A DNA stretch of 64,000 bases, taken from contig NC_056760.1 in NCBI RefSeq assembly GCF_018687715.1, forward strand, positions 35,602,001 through 35,666,000. Direction: 5' to 3'. Of the stretch, positions 37,921 to 48,931 are shown piece after piece. The position numbers and the translations under genes are program-made. Source of the DNA: Carya illinoinensis. Taxonomy: Eukaryota; Streptophyta; Magnoliopsida; Fagales; Juglandaceae. Every line of letters begins with the position of its first letter. Position 1 is the first letter of the stretch. The notes beneath the pieces are model-generated. The model did no database searches and was not told where the DNA came from. It was given only the letters and a program-made list of their open reading frames with translations.

Positions 37921-38560
37921 GACATGTGACTACTAGCTCTTCACAATCTGACGAACCATATCAATCCACATCAGTTTGTGGAATTATTTTGTGTAATCCC
38001 TTTGTGGCTAGAGTATTTTCCATTTAGAGTAAATGCTTCCGTACACTCTCTCTTAGTATTATAATAAAGAATGATTTTTTTTATAAAATCTTTGTACTTT
38101 GCATTTCCTTCATAATAAAAAGAAAATATTTTTAAGTTAAGCTTAGTAGTAGCACTTCAGCTCTCAAGAATTTTTAAAAGTGACTTTATTATTAACTGTG
38201 AAGAGCGAGGTGTTACAAAAGATGAGACAAATGTTTTCTACACAGAAGAGCTTGCATTCAAACCTAGAATTTATTTAAGGATGAGATTGTGTATTCAACT
38301 TATGGAAGGTTAAATTGTTCCTACAACTTTAGTTTTTCCATGCAACTAAATTTAATCTTTTTGGCTTTTGTTGGGAGGCAAGAAACATCAGAACACCAAT
38401 TGTTCCAAATTTACTACCTCTGTTTTTTAAGTAATCAAATCAATATATGTTGTGACTTATTTTCTTAAAGAATGGAATTAAAACCAAGAGAACTGAAAGG
38501 GAAGGGGGTTGTTGATGGAAGATGATAAGTACAAAAACAGGAAACCTGAAAGGGAAATGG
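37921..38560. other. Non-coding DNA between LINE B and a hAT element
   Basis: No gene was found. An AATAAAGAATGATTTTTTTT stretch near 38061 may be the true end of LINE B or an unrelated A/T-rich run. Confidence 0.5.
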
Positions 38561-38850
38561 GTTCTTGCTAAGGCTGAGCAGAGGGGCTCCAGCCCCCGCC
38601 CCACTGCGTCCGGCCCCCACCTGAGTGGGGCGGCCACTCCGTCTACTGAATGCAGGCGGCAGGGTAATCCACCCACATGTAGGCACCCAACGAGTGTGAG
38701 GAGCTTTATGGGCTGGGCTGGGCTCCCTCTCGCTTTTCCCCAGCCCTGCTATATATATATATATAAGAAAAACTTACATTAATATGACATCGTTTTGGAT
38801 ATCTCCAAAATGACATCGTTTTAATAAATCCCTATAACTCCCCCTACTTA

Positions 38851-38852
<2 letters not shown>

Positions 38853-38921
<69 letters not shown>
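38853..38921. repeat. (CT)34 microsatellite
   Basis: An uninterrupted CT dinucleotide repeat of 69 bases lies inside the non-autonomous hAT element. A matching (AG)n lies at the equivalent place of the related element at 59751-59807. Confidence 0.95.
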
Positions 38922-38925
<4 letters not shown>

Positions 38926-39179
38926 TAAAGTCATCACCGTCCTCATCTGCAGCTAACTCTCTATCTCTCTCTGAGCATCTCTCTCAAGTTCTCCTACTGT
39001 ATGTATCCCAAGCATTATTATTATTATTATTATTTTGAATTTTTCAATGGATTGGACTATGGGGAATTGGATTGATGAATGAATTTGAAAGATGAGATTG
39101 TGATTTGTCCACTGTGGAGATTAGATTATTATTTGTGTGAATTTGTGATTGTATTTCAAATATTTTGTGTATATAAATC

Positions 39180-39480
39180 TAGGGTTTCAATACAAAATCC
39201 TTAATTATGTTAGGGGGTTTTAATATTAAAACCCCAATCTGTTTTGGGGTTTCAATATTGAAACTCTTAATTTTGTTGCTTTCAATCCAAAACCTTAATT
39301 CTATTTGGGGTTTCAATATTGAAACACCAAATTTAGAGTTTTGGATTGAAACTTTAAATTAGTTTTGGGTTTCAATATTAAAACCCCAAACTATTTTGGG
39401 TTTCATTTATTTGGGGTTTCAAAGTGTTTTGGTTTCAGTGTTTTTCAAATTTTTTTGGGGTCAAAGCTGAAACCCCAAAC
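39180..39480. repeat. Array of GGGTTTCAATATTGAAACCC-like palindromes
   Basis: At least five short palindromic units of the form GGGTTTCAATATTGAAACYC lie 40-80 bases apart. The one at 39214-39235 is a perfect 22-bp palindrome. Similar half-units (GGGGTTTCAATTTTGAAACC) occur at 58760-58790 in the related outer hAT, so the array is an old property of this hAT family. Confidence 0.75.
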
Positions 39481-40589
39481 TATTTTTTTTTTTTTTCGAG
39501 GTTTTCTAGTCTCACTTGCCCTACCCTAATCCCAAATTCCCAATGATCTAATTTTGAATCCTTGATAGAAAGGCCTGCAACCCGAAACTTATGATCTCAT
39601 CTTGCTTTGTACTTGTAAGTTTTTAACTTTTTTACATAAGTGTTTATCTTGTATGTAATTCTAATTTGTTTTGCTTTTAATGTTTCATGTTTTATAAAAT
39701 CATTTGCCATATCCCCAAATTCTAATCTTGAGACTCAAAGTCAATGTTAAAGTCATCTTGCTACAATTTGTACTTTCATTGAAACATTATGTTTCATTTA
39801 AAGTATTTGACAATTCGTAATATTTTTAGATTAATTTTTAATATTTTTATATTAATTTCTGTTGTTGTAATAGTTTAGAGTTATTAGTTACTAACTTTAT
39901 AGTTATAACTTAGGTTTTTATATTTTATGATTTAACAAATTTTGTTTCATTTTATGTAATATGTATAATATTTTTTTTAATTTTTTAATTTTTTTTTGTT
40001 TTAAGTTAGTTAATGTTTTAATATCTGGCCCAAAAATAGGTTCGAAGCCTAGTGATCCAAATCCACCCATTGGCACTCAGACGGGAAGCGAGCAAACTAG
40101 GGGTCCAGATCTACCCGTTGGCACCCGGACGAGGGGCCCTACCCCGAGTGTGTGAGGCTGGATCCCCAGGGACAAACCCTACCCCCCACTCTTGTAGGGG
40201 CGAGGTGCGGGAAGGGGGCAACCCCACCCGAGGGGGTGAGAGTAGCACTCCTAGTTGTTGCCAAAATGCTAACATAAACAAGCTCAACCCACAAGATTAA
40301 ATGGGTAGGCCCTATTTGACCTTCGAGACATTTTCTTGACTAGGCTCCATGCTATTATTAAAACATTTACATTAGGAGCATACTAGTACCAACAATTTAT
40401 ATCAACCCTGCGATGAGTCATAGGTGAGTCATATCAACCAAACAATTCTCGATTAAAAACAATGTATTCATACTCTTGAGGCTATTAAACTTGGAGAGTT
40501 CTCTCCTTAATTACTATAGGTTCACTTGTAAAAAACTCTTTGTTGAGATTTTGTGCACTCCCGAGATTTAATTTGTCCCAATACCCCAT

Positions 40590-40709
40590 AGGCTTGCTAT
40601 CAGCCCCTAGTAAACAAGTAGCCAGGCCATCAACCCTTCACCCCCGCATGGAAAGGGGGACGAGATTGGCCTCCAGGCCTCGTCTAACTTTAGCAGATGC
40701 CTCTACTCG
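40590..40709 (-). mobile_element. Terminal part of the outer, older hAT element
   Basis: This GC-rich segment, starting about TAGGCTTGCTATC, is separated from the rest of the outer element (55937 onward) by the Athila insertion. Joining the two sides at AATAT gives a continuous GC-rich subterminal region like that of the non-autonomous hAT next to it. The exact terminus and target duplication are not certain. The 330 bases before it (40262-40589) hold nothing recognisable. Confidence 0.4.
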
Positions 40710-40714
40710 AATAT

Positions 40715-42471
40715 TGATTGAGCTGAATTATTGCATTCTTAATGCTTTTAGAACCAATATATCTTAATTCTTTCATTACCTTATCATTGATTTTATATGG
40801 AAAAATGAATAAATCAAAGTCGCGATTTTAATTGATTAAAAACATGAATTTCTGCTTGAATTCTACCAACTATTGATTACTGTGCATTCTGGTCCATAGA
40901 GAGAAACACTTCATGTAACCCGTAAATGGAAGTGGTTGGAGTTATTCTTCTATTTGTGATATTCCATTGTTATCTTTCTTGCTTTCCATTATCATTTGCG
41001 TTTTTAACATTGTTCTTCTTGTTCTTCATGTTCATAAAGTTTCTTGAGCTACCTTTCCATCTTTTGGGTTCAATCCATGAACCTCAAAAGATAGAAGCAC
41101 TTCTTGCCATCCGTGAATGGAAGTTGTTCAAGCTAGCCCTTCATTTGTATTATTCTGTTGTTGAGTGTTTTCTTTCTTTAATCTCCATCTCTATTTTTCG
41201 TGCATGCCATGGTTTCTTATGTTCATGCCTTGTTCATATTTTGTCTTGAGTTTTCCCACCTTTCAAACGCTCCCAAACCCATCTAACACTCATACACGGC
41301 CACACCAATCACCCCACATCATGCTCACCAAAACCGTGACTCACCATTGCTCTCCAACAAGCCACCAAACTTTCAAAACCCTAGCCCCCACTTGCCGTCC
41401 AACCCATCTTTCATTTCCCTCAAACCTAGCCGCCACCTAAAAGTGGTCATTCGCCTTTCCATTAGCTAAGTTGCCCTTAGTCATTTTGGGAAACTCTAGC
41501 TACCATCTCACCAACGGATCCCTTAATCCATAAATCCTAGCCATCCATCCTATTTCCCCATCAACCTAGGATGACAACCCTAAACCGCCACCCCCAAAAG
41601 GATGCCTAGACAACTTGCTTTTCCAAAAGGCCAAAAAGCAAGCTGTCCACCCCCAATTTCGGAAAACCTAACACCACTACACAACTTACTTTTTCAAAAA
41701 GGGCAAAAAGCAAGCTGTCCCATTTCTTTATTACCATCCACTCGGCAACCCCTCACCAAGAACTAGCCCTACTCATCTTGCCTTTTCACTAGTCTAGAAG
41801 CCTTTGACAATTCGGGACATCCCACCTACTCACCTACGCATCATTACACTCAAACCCCACTTGCCGGCTAACAAAGCTCCCATTTCCACAAACCCTAGTC
41901 CACTTACCTAAAAGAGACCCCTAGACACCTTCCTTTAACTTTAGCTAAAGCTGCCCCTCTCAAGTAAGGAAATCCTAATCACCCCAACTCTCACCCTTGG
42001 ACCCTAAGCCATCCAACTCTAGCCGACACCTATGAGTGGTAATCAACCAAATTGCCTTTCCACTAGTCAAGTCACCCCTCATCATTCGGAAAACCCTACC
42101 TTCCAACTACCCACATGAAGCCTTAAGCTCTTAACCCTAGACACCCTAGACACTCAATTACTTCCTAATTTAGTTTAATTTTTAATTTAGTTTTATTAAT
42201 TTCTGAGTTTAATCTATTAGTCCTTTACATTCCGATCCGACAATCAAAATCTAAAAACATGAATCTAGTCCATGACTAGTACCCTTTTCCATCCATTGCA
42301 CATACCATCATTTTATTTTCTCTTTGTGAAGTTTTTCACATTTTTCAACGAGTTTGATTTTTAAGTAACTTTTCCTGAGGAGACGATCTAGGAATTTATT
42401 CCTAATTATTACACGACATCCTCCTGCACTTGGGATAGCTTTAGTGCTACTTATTTTTTTTGACTGAGTCA
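40715..42471 (+). repeat. Athila 5' LTR (1757 bp)
   Basis: It starts TGATTGAGCTGAATTATTGC and ends GACTGAGTCA. It aligns with the 3' LTR at both ends and in the middle. It keeps about 690 bp (40927-41610) missing from the 3' LTR and lacks about 1.33 kb (54270-55605) present there. Confidence 0.92.
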
Positions 42472-42477
42472 AGTTTT

Positions 42478-42495
42478 TGGCGCTGTTGCCGGGGA
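42478..42495 (+). other. Athila primer-binding site (tRNA-Asp type)
   Basis: The sequence TGGCGCTGTTGCCGGGGA, six bases after the 5' LTR, is close to the classical plant Athila/Tat primer-binding site TGGCGCCGTTGCCGGGGA, complementary to tRNA-Asp. Confidence 0.9.
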
Positions 42496-42632
42496 AAAGT
42501 TGTCTAACTTAAATTTAAACTTGTTATTTTATTTTTTTTGTTTCTCTACCATATTATCTCCGATTACTCATCTCATTTGCATCAATCACTCAATCACTTG
42601 AATCTTATTTATGCTATTTAGATTGATGTTTC

Positions 42633-45326
42633 GTGTCATGGGTGAGAGACAGTTCAAATAGGTTGCTTAGAATCACATCAAACGTTGAGAGTGATATACA
42701 GAGCTCAGAGATAGATAGCTCTTCTATGAGTGAGGATATTGAAATTGAACAAAACATGGCTGCACCTGCACCATGCACGCTTAAGGATTATCTGCAACCC
42801 GCTCGCACCACTACACATTCATGCATTATTTTACCTAATGATGCACCTAATTTTTCTATTAAGCATGGTATGATGTCAGTGATACCTCAGTTCCACGGGA
42901 TGGATTCTGAGAGTCCTTACCAGCACTTGACAGATTTTGAATTGGCTTGCACTACTTTTATTACGAGGACCATTACTGATGAATTTATTAGACTTCGTTT
43001 ATTTCCTTTCTCTTTAAAGGATAAAGCGAAGATTTGATTTAATTCTTTGAGGCCTAATTCTATCTCTAGTTGGTCTGATATGCAGCGTAAATTCTTACAA
43101 AAAAATTTTCCTTTTCAGAGAACACAGTTTTTGCAAGAGCAAATCAGTCAGTTCAATCAGAAACCTGATCAGACTTTTCAGGCCAGTTGGGAAAAATTTA
43201 AAGATTTGATAAATTTTTGTCCACATCATGGTTTCGAATCTTGGAGGTTGGTGAGCTATTTTTACATTGGTCTCACTCCAGAATGCAAGCAATTTGTTCA
43301 GACGATGTGCAATGGAGAATTCTTTAGCAAGGAACCTGATGAAGCACTATCATTTTTTGACTATCTTGCTGAGAGTGCACAACAGTGGAACACTCGTACT
43401 GATCGAGTGTCGTTAACAGCACAACCAATAAGGGCTATTTCTGGAGGAGACAGATATGAGTTTAAGGAAGACACCGATGTTCAAGCTCGAATAACTGCTT
43501 TAACCAGAAGACTGGAGGTCATGGAACTAGAAAAAGTGAAGGCTGTGAAAGTAGTAGAGGCATGTTCTATATGTGCTGATTCAAACCATAAGACCCCAGA
43601 CTGCCCAATTATGCCAGTATTTCAAGAAAGTGGGTCTGAGCATATGCAATCAGCTAACTGGATTAACAGAGCAAAAAATCAACCTTTCTCCAACACATAT
43701 AATCCGGGGTAGAGGAATCACCCAAATTTTTTATGGAGAAATGATCAGCCTGGCCGGTCTCCACCATCTCAATAGCATCCACTTCATCAGGGTGCTCCTC
43801 AGCACTAGTATCAACCATATCAAAGTTCTCAGAGCTATCCTTTTATGGCTCCTCCTGGATTTCAAACTCATGTATCTGCTCAGAGTTCTCAGCATCAATC
43901 ATCTGCAAAGAAGTCTCTAGATGATAGTATGGCATAGATGGCCAATACACTTCAGCAATTCATGCAGATTCAAGCTACCACAAACAATCAGAACACTCAG
44001 GCCATAAATGAGTTGCGTGGCACTGTTAATAAGATGAACACGACCTTGAGCACTCTAGAGAAGGGAAAATTTCCAGCACAGCCTCAGCCTAATCCTCAAG
44101 TATACAGACAACAACAACATCAAGTGCATAATGTCTCAGGGGACGTTATTGAGACAATAAAAGTTGTTCTTACTTTGAGAAGTGGGAAGGAAGTTCCCCG
44201 ACCTGAGATGACTATAGACACAGAGGTAGTTGTTCCTACACCTAAAGATGCAGCAGAGACGGATGAAGTTGAAAAAGAACCAGAAGTAGTGAGACCAGAA
44301 CTGATCAAGCCTATGAGTGCAGATGTTGAAACTAGTAAGAGGTACCAACCTGTGGTTCCCTATCCTCAGAGATTGGCAGCTGGCCAAAAGAACAAGTATC
44401 ACACAGAGATTCAAGAGATTTTCAAGCAAGTGAAGATCAATATTCCACTCTTGGATGCCATACAACAAGTGCCTTCATATGCAAAATTTTTGAAGGACTT
44501 GTGCACAGTGAAGAGGAAGCTGAATGTGAAGAAGAAAGCTTTCCTAACGGAGCAAGTTAGTGCATTGATATTGAGCGAGACTCCTCAGAAGTTTGGAGAT
44601 CCCGGCTCTCCCAACATTTCCATTATGATTGGTAAATCACGCATTGGGAGATGTTTACTTGATTTGGGAAGTAGTGTGAACTTGCTACCGTTCTCAGTAT
44701 ATGAGCAGTTGGGATTGGGTGAGCTAAAAAAGACCTCCATCATGCTACAGTTGGCTGACAGATCAGTTAAGGTATCGAGGGGTATTGTAGAGAACGTGTT
44801 GGTCCAGGTGGACAAATTCTACTACCCAGTAGATTTTGTGGTTCTTGATATGCAGCAGCCGGTCTCCACTACTTACCAAGCTCCTATCATTCTAGGAAAA
44901 CCATTTCTAGCTACATCAAATGCATTGATCAATTGCAGAAGTGGAGTTTTGAAGCTTACCTTTGGAAACATGGCACTTGAGTTGAACGTTTTCAACACTT
45001 GCAAGATGCCAGCACATTTTGATGACATAAGTGATTTGAATGCTGTAGAGAGTTTGACACCAACAGATTTTATTTACTCAACTTCTCTCTTATCTGATGA
45101 TGATTATATTTTTCAGACACCTGAATTTTTACTTGATGAGAAAATTGATCATATCAATGAAGATGACTTTGATTTTTTTAATTGTTTTGCAGATTCTTCT
45201 TTACCACTTGAAGTACAATTTGCAGGAGCAAGATGGAAACCCCAGTTTGAAGCTCTACCACCACCAGACATGCTTAAATCTTCAGAGGAAGAAGTTCCCC
45301 AGTTGGAGCTGAAACCACTTCCTTAA
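42633..45326 (+). pseudogene. Athila gag-protease, one frame with nonsense codons
   Basis: One reading frame is kept from the ATG at 42633 to 45326, interrupted only by in-frame stops at 43035, 43710, 43773, 43806 and 43935. Gag motifs are LKDYLQPARTTTHSC, PQFHGMDSESPYQHL and FNQKPDQTFQASWEKFKDLI. A zinc-finger relic (CSICADSNHKTPDCP) lies near 43563-43605. The protease has CLLDLGSSVNLLPFSVYEQL near 44654, with the Asp of the D-x-G motif present. The product would form the capsid and process the polyprotein. Several stops look like TGG-to-TGA/TAG or CAG-to-TAG changes. Confidence 0.92.
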
Positions 45327-45338
45327 GATTTAAAGTAT

Positions 45339-46891
45339 GTGTTTCTTGGTCCTGAAGAATGTACTTTTCCGGTGGTGATTTCCTCAAAGCTAAATCAAAA
45401 GGATGAAGCCCAGTTGATTGAAGTATTAAGGAAGCATCGAGACGCAATTGGTTGGACAATAGCCGACATCAAAGGCATTGGTGCCGCTGTATGTACCCAC
45501 AGAATCCATCTTAAAGATGATGCTAGACCGGTTCGTGATGCTCAACGTAGGCTCAATCCTACCATGAAGGAAGTTATGAAAGAGGAAGTGCTTAAGCTAC
45601 TCGCAGTAGGTATCATTTACCCTATCTCAGACAGTAAGTGGGTAAGTCCAACTCAAGTGGTACCAAAAAAATCTGGTTTGACTATCATAAAAAATGATAA
45701 AAATGAGTTGATTCCAACTAGAATGGTTACTGGCTGGAGAATGTGCATTGACTATAGAAAACTTAATTCAGCCAGTAGGAAGGATCATTTTTCTTTACCA
45801 TTTTTGGATCAAATTTTAGAAAAAGTGGCTGGTAATGCATATTATTATTTCTTGGATGGATATTCTGGTTATTATCAAATTCCTGTAGCGCCTGAGGATC
45901 AAGAGAAAACCACTTTCACCTGTCCTTTTGGCACTTTTGCTTTTACTAGAATGTCTTTTGGTTTGTGTAATGCTCCAGCTACTTTTCAGAGATGCATGAT
46001 GAGTATTTTTTTTGACATGATTGATGATATTTGTGAAATATTCATGGATGATTTCTCTGTTTTTGGAAAATCTTTTAGTAGCTGTTTGCATAATTTGGCA
46101 CGTATTCTCCAGAGATGTGAGGAAAAAAATCTTTTATTTAATTGGGAGAAATTCCAATTTATGGTCACTCAGGGCATTGTCTTGGGGCATATTGTTTCTT
46201 CTAAGGGTATAAAGGTTGATAAGGCAAAAATTGAATTAATATCTAAACTTCCTATCCCTAGGACAGTTAGGGATATTCGTTCTTTTCTTGGTCATGCTGG
46301 CTTTTATAGGCGGTTTATTCAAGGGTTTAGTTCTATAGCAAAACCTTTGTGCACTCTTTTACAAAATGATATTGAATTTGTTTGGACTGATGAGTGCCAA
46401 AAATCTTTTGATACCCTTAAGAATCGCTTACCACTACACCTATTGTGCAACCTCCGCAGTGGTACCTTCCCTTTGAGATTATGACAGATGCTAGTGACTA
46501 TGCCTTAGGAATTGTTTTGGGGCAGCGGGTGGATAATAGGCCATTTGTGATTTATTATGCTAGTAGAACCTTGAATGATGCCCAGAAAAATTATACCACT
46601 ACTGAAAAAGAATTGCTTGCAGTGGTTTTTGCAATTGATAAATTTCGGGCTTATATTCTTGGTTCTCCTGTTACTATTTTCACTGACCACTCTGCTCTTA
46701 AGTATTTGTTGGCTAAGAAAGATGCAAAACCACGCTTGATTCGCTGGATTCTATTACTTCAAGAGTTCAACATCAACATTAAGGACAAGAAAGGAGTTGA
46801 AAACGTTGTAGCTGACCACCTTTCTAGATTGTCATCATTTCCTTCTTCACATGTCAGCCTCCCTCTTGATGATAGTTTCCCGGATGAGTAG
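45339..46891 (+). pseudogene. Athila reverse transcriptase and RNase H
   Basis: It continues in the frame of gag after a TAA at 45324. Reverse transcriptase motifs are WVSPTQVVPKKSG, TGWRMCIDYRKLNSASRKDH, YYFLDGYSGYYQIPVAPEDQ, SFGLCNAPATFQRCM and the catalytic IFMDDFSVFG near 46040. One frameshift at about 46435-46445 leads to the RNase H domain. That domain has [35 protein letters not shown] and [20 protein letters not shown], so Asp, Glu and Asp are all present. It ends at a TAG at 46889, after which the same frame reads on into integrase. Confidence 0.93.
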
Positions 46892-46897
46892 CTGTTT

Positions 46898-47571
46898 GTG
46901 GTAAATAAAGCTCCTTGGTATGCTGACATAGTCAATTATCTGGTGACTGAGCGAATGCCTTCTGAATGTTCCACCCAAGATAAGCGTCGATTTCTCTTTG
47001 AGGTACGACATTTTTACTTTGATGATCCATATCTTTTCAAATATTGTTCGGACCAATTGATTCGAAGATGCATTCCTGATGATGAGTTTTCTTCGATTTT
47101 GAGATTTTGTCATATGGGTGCATGTGGTGGCCATTTTTCAGCAAAGAAAACAGTATCAAAAATTTTGCAAAGAGGTTTTTACTGGCCTTCCATGTTTAAA
47201 GATGCTTATAATTTTTGTAAGGATTGTGAGCCTTGTCAAAAATTGGGATCCATTAGTAAAAGAAACATGATGCTTCTTTCCCCTATTCTGACTTTAGAAA
47301 TTTTTGATTGTTGGGGAATAGATTTCATGGGACCTTTTCTGGTTTCTTTTGAAAACACATATATTCTTTTAGCTGTGGATTATGTTTCAAAATGGGTGGA
47401 GGTCATTGCTTGCAAAACAAATGACCATCATGTTGTCCTAAAATTTTTGCAATCTCTGTTTGCTCGTTTTGGCATGCCTAAAGTTATCATAAGCAATGGG
47501 GGTTCTCATTTTTGCAACAAACCATTTTCTACACTTGTGAAGAAATATGGTATTACACACAGAGTTTCTAC
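46898..47571 (+). pseudogene. Athila integrase, N-terminal part, split by hAT
   Basis: The zinc-binding region (HMGACGGHFSAKKTVSKILQ, then CKDCEPCQKLG) is followed by the catalytic core. The first Asp is in CWGIDFMGPF. The second catalytic position reads IISNGGSHF, where the family has SDGGSHF, so Asp is replaced by Asn. The frame runs into the hAset at 47572, a hAT insertion. Restoring the insertion point to one copy of GTTTCTAC would place HRVST directly before the [11 protein letters not shown] segment after 51829. Confidence 0.92.
47564..47571. repeat. Left target duplication of nested hAT
   Basis: The sequence GTTTCTAC is repeated exactly at 51821-51828. Eight bases is the usual duplication length of hAT transposons. 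Confidence 0.93.
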
Positions 47572-47779
47572 TAGGGGTGTACAGAAAACCGAGTAACCGA
47601 CCTAAACCGACCTCAGGATGCCGGAACAGGCCGGAACCAACAAAGAACCGGTCGGCGATCGGTAGAAAATTACATGAACCAAGTTCGGTCGGTTCGGCGT
47701 GCGGTTTGTTCCAGCAGAAACCGAAAAACCGACCGACCGAACCATAGCAATTTTTTTTTGCCTTTTTATATAAATTAAA

Positions 47780-47864
47780 ACGACGCCGTTTCACTTTAGT
47801 GAGTGAAACGGCGTCGTATTTTGTCTATATGTGTCACAGAAATAATGTAAACGGCGCCATTTGG
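47780..47864. repeat. Two subterminal hairpins with ACGGCG cores in the hAT
   Basis: The first hairpin has perfect 16-bp arms at 47780-47795 and 47802-47817 (ACGACGCCGTTTCACT and its complement) around a six-base loop. The second, at 47850-47885, has arms AACGGCGCCATTTGGC and GCCAAACGGTGCCGTT with two mismatched positions. They lie about 200 bases inside the left end and may be transposase-binding or promoter structures. Confidence 0.85.
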
Positions 47865-47984
47865 CCTAAAGCCAAACGGTGCCGTTTTGTATTAGGGCAA
47901 AAGTGCCCCTTTCGGCCTTTCCCCTCTCGGCTCTCACTCTTCCAGGCTTCCACTTCCAGCACGCCGTCTTCCCTCTCCCTCTCT

Positions 47985-48245
47985 CCCGATTCTTGAACTC
48001 TCGGCGTCTTCCCCTCTCGGCAGTCCACCACGCGGCAGTCTTCCCCTCTCGGCAGTCCACCACGCGGCAGTCTTCCCCTCTCGGCAGTCCACCACGCCGT
48101 CAGTCTTCCCCTCTCGGCTCTCTCCCACGCCGTCTCCTCTCGGTTCTCCAACAGTCCACCACGCCGTCTTCCCCTCTCGGCAGTCCACCACGGCCCACGC
48201 CGTCTTCTCCTCTCGGTTCTCTCCCACGCCGTCTCCTCTCGGCCC
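47985..48245. repeat. 32-bp minisatellite in the hAT leader
   Basis: A unit containing CCCCTCTCGGCAGTCCACCA starts at 48011, 48043 and 48075, and then varies near 48108 and 48171. It lies in the predicted 5' UTR exon of the hAT transposase. It creates long repetitive open frames on both strands (for example 47834-48256 minus), which I do not regard as genes. Confidence 0.85.
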
Positions 48246-48266
48246 TCGGTTCTCAAGATTTTACTG

Positions 48267-48931
48267 GTAAATCTCTTAAAATTTTACTTGACAACATGTG
48301 GATCTTTATGTTTTTTTACAACTTATCTTGTTTTGTTCATGAAGATGAATAGATTCACTGCATAAGAATTTATTAGCAATTATGCGTGCTCCTCTCAAAC
48401 AGCGCTTGGTGTTTTCGTTTTTGGCTATTAAATGTGAAAGAAATTACTAAATTTATTGAGCAAATTTGGGGCTTTGGAATGTCTATGCTAATTGCTAATG
48501 ACATTTGTCTCTCCACTCAGGTGGCTAGTAGAAACTAACTAACTAAGCATGGATTTTGTAGACCATAAGATGGATGCAAATTGCCTCAATTGCACTCTTC
48601 ACGGGGAATTGCATCTCATGCCTCATCTCATAAAACATTAGCTGCTATATGACTATTAAAAAGCTGTAGGTTCTAGATGTTATCTTTGCGGCGTACTTTT
48701 TGTTTTCCAACAAAAACAGAGTGGACCATTTCTTATCATGAACCTATTTGCAATTGTTTTGCACACCTTGCATTGTACTAGAGGATTAAGAATCGATATA
48801 TATATATATATATATATCATGAAGGAAAGTATATGAGATTACTAGAGGAATTTAGAATCCGAATGTTGATGGATTTGTTTCTTATTAATTTGTTTCTTAT
48901 TTAATTTTGAATTTAATTTTTCACATGTTAG
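48267..48931 (+). other. Predicted 5'-UTR intron of the hAT transposase
   Basis: The donor is TTACTG|GTAAAT at 48267 and the acceptor is CATGTTAG, ending at 48931, directly before the ATG at 48932. An (AT)n run of about 24 bases lies at 48795-48818. The intron is predicted by eye. Confidence 0.5.

Larger units (their letters stand above)
38561..40261. mobile_element. Non-autonomous hAT element with 8-bp target duplication
   Basis: The element at 38569-40253 starts TAAGGCTGAGCAG. Its reverse-complemented end starts TAGGAGTGCTAC, which fits the hAT-type terminal pattern TARGRSTG. The flanks GTTCTTGC (38561-38568) and GTTGTTGC (40254-40261) match at seven of eight positions. Both ends are GC-rich with repeated CCC/GGG blocks, while the centre is AT-rich. 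No transposase is present. The part at 38750-38950 resembles, in inverse orientation, the 59730-59920 end of the outer hAT: TATATA run, GACATCGTTTT motif, then a long (CT)n. Confidence 0.65.

Noticed and set aside
39180..39480. CRISPR-like reading of the regularly repeated palindromes
   Set aside because: Repeats are diverged, spacing is irregular, no cas genes exist and the setting is a plant transposon.
40052..40300. 82-codon open frame at the right end of the non-autonomous hAT
   Set aside because: It is translated GC-rich terminal repeat sequence and crosses the element boundary.
47834..48256. Arg/Glu-rich open frames on the minus strand and a Ser/Pro-rich one on the plus strand
   Set aside because: All arise from the 32-bp minisatellite in the hAT leader, which leaves more than one frame open.
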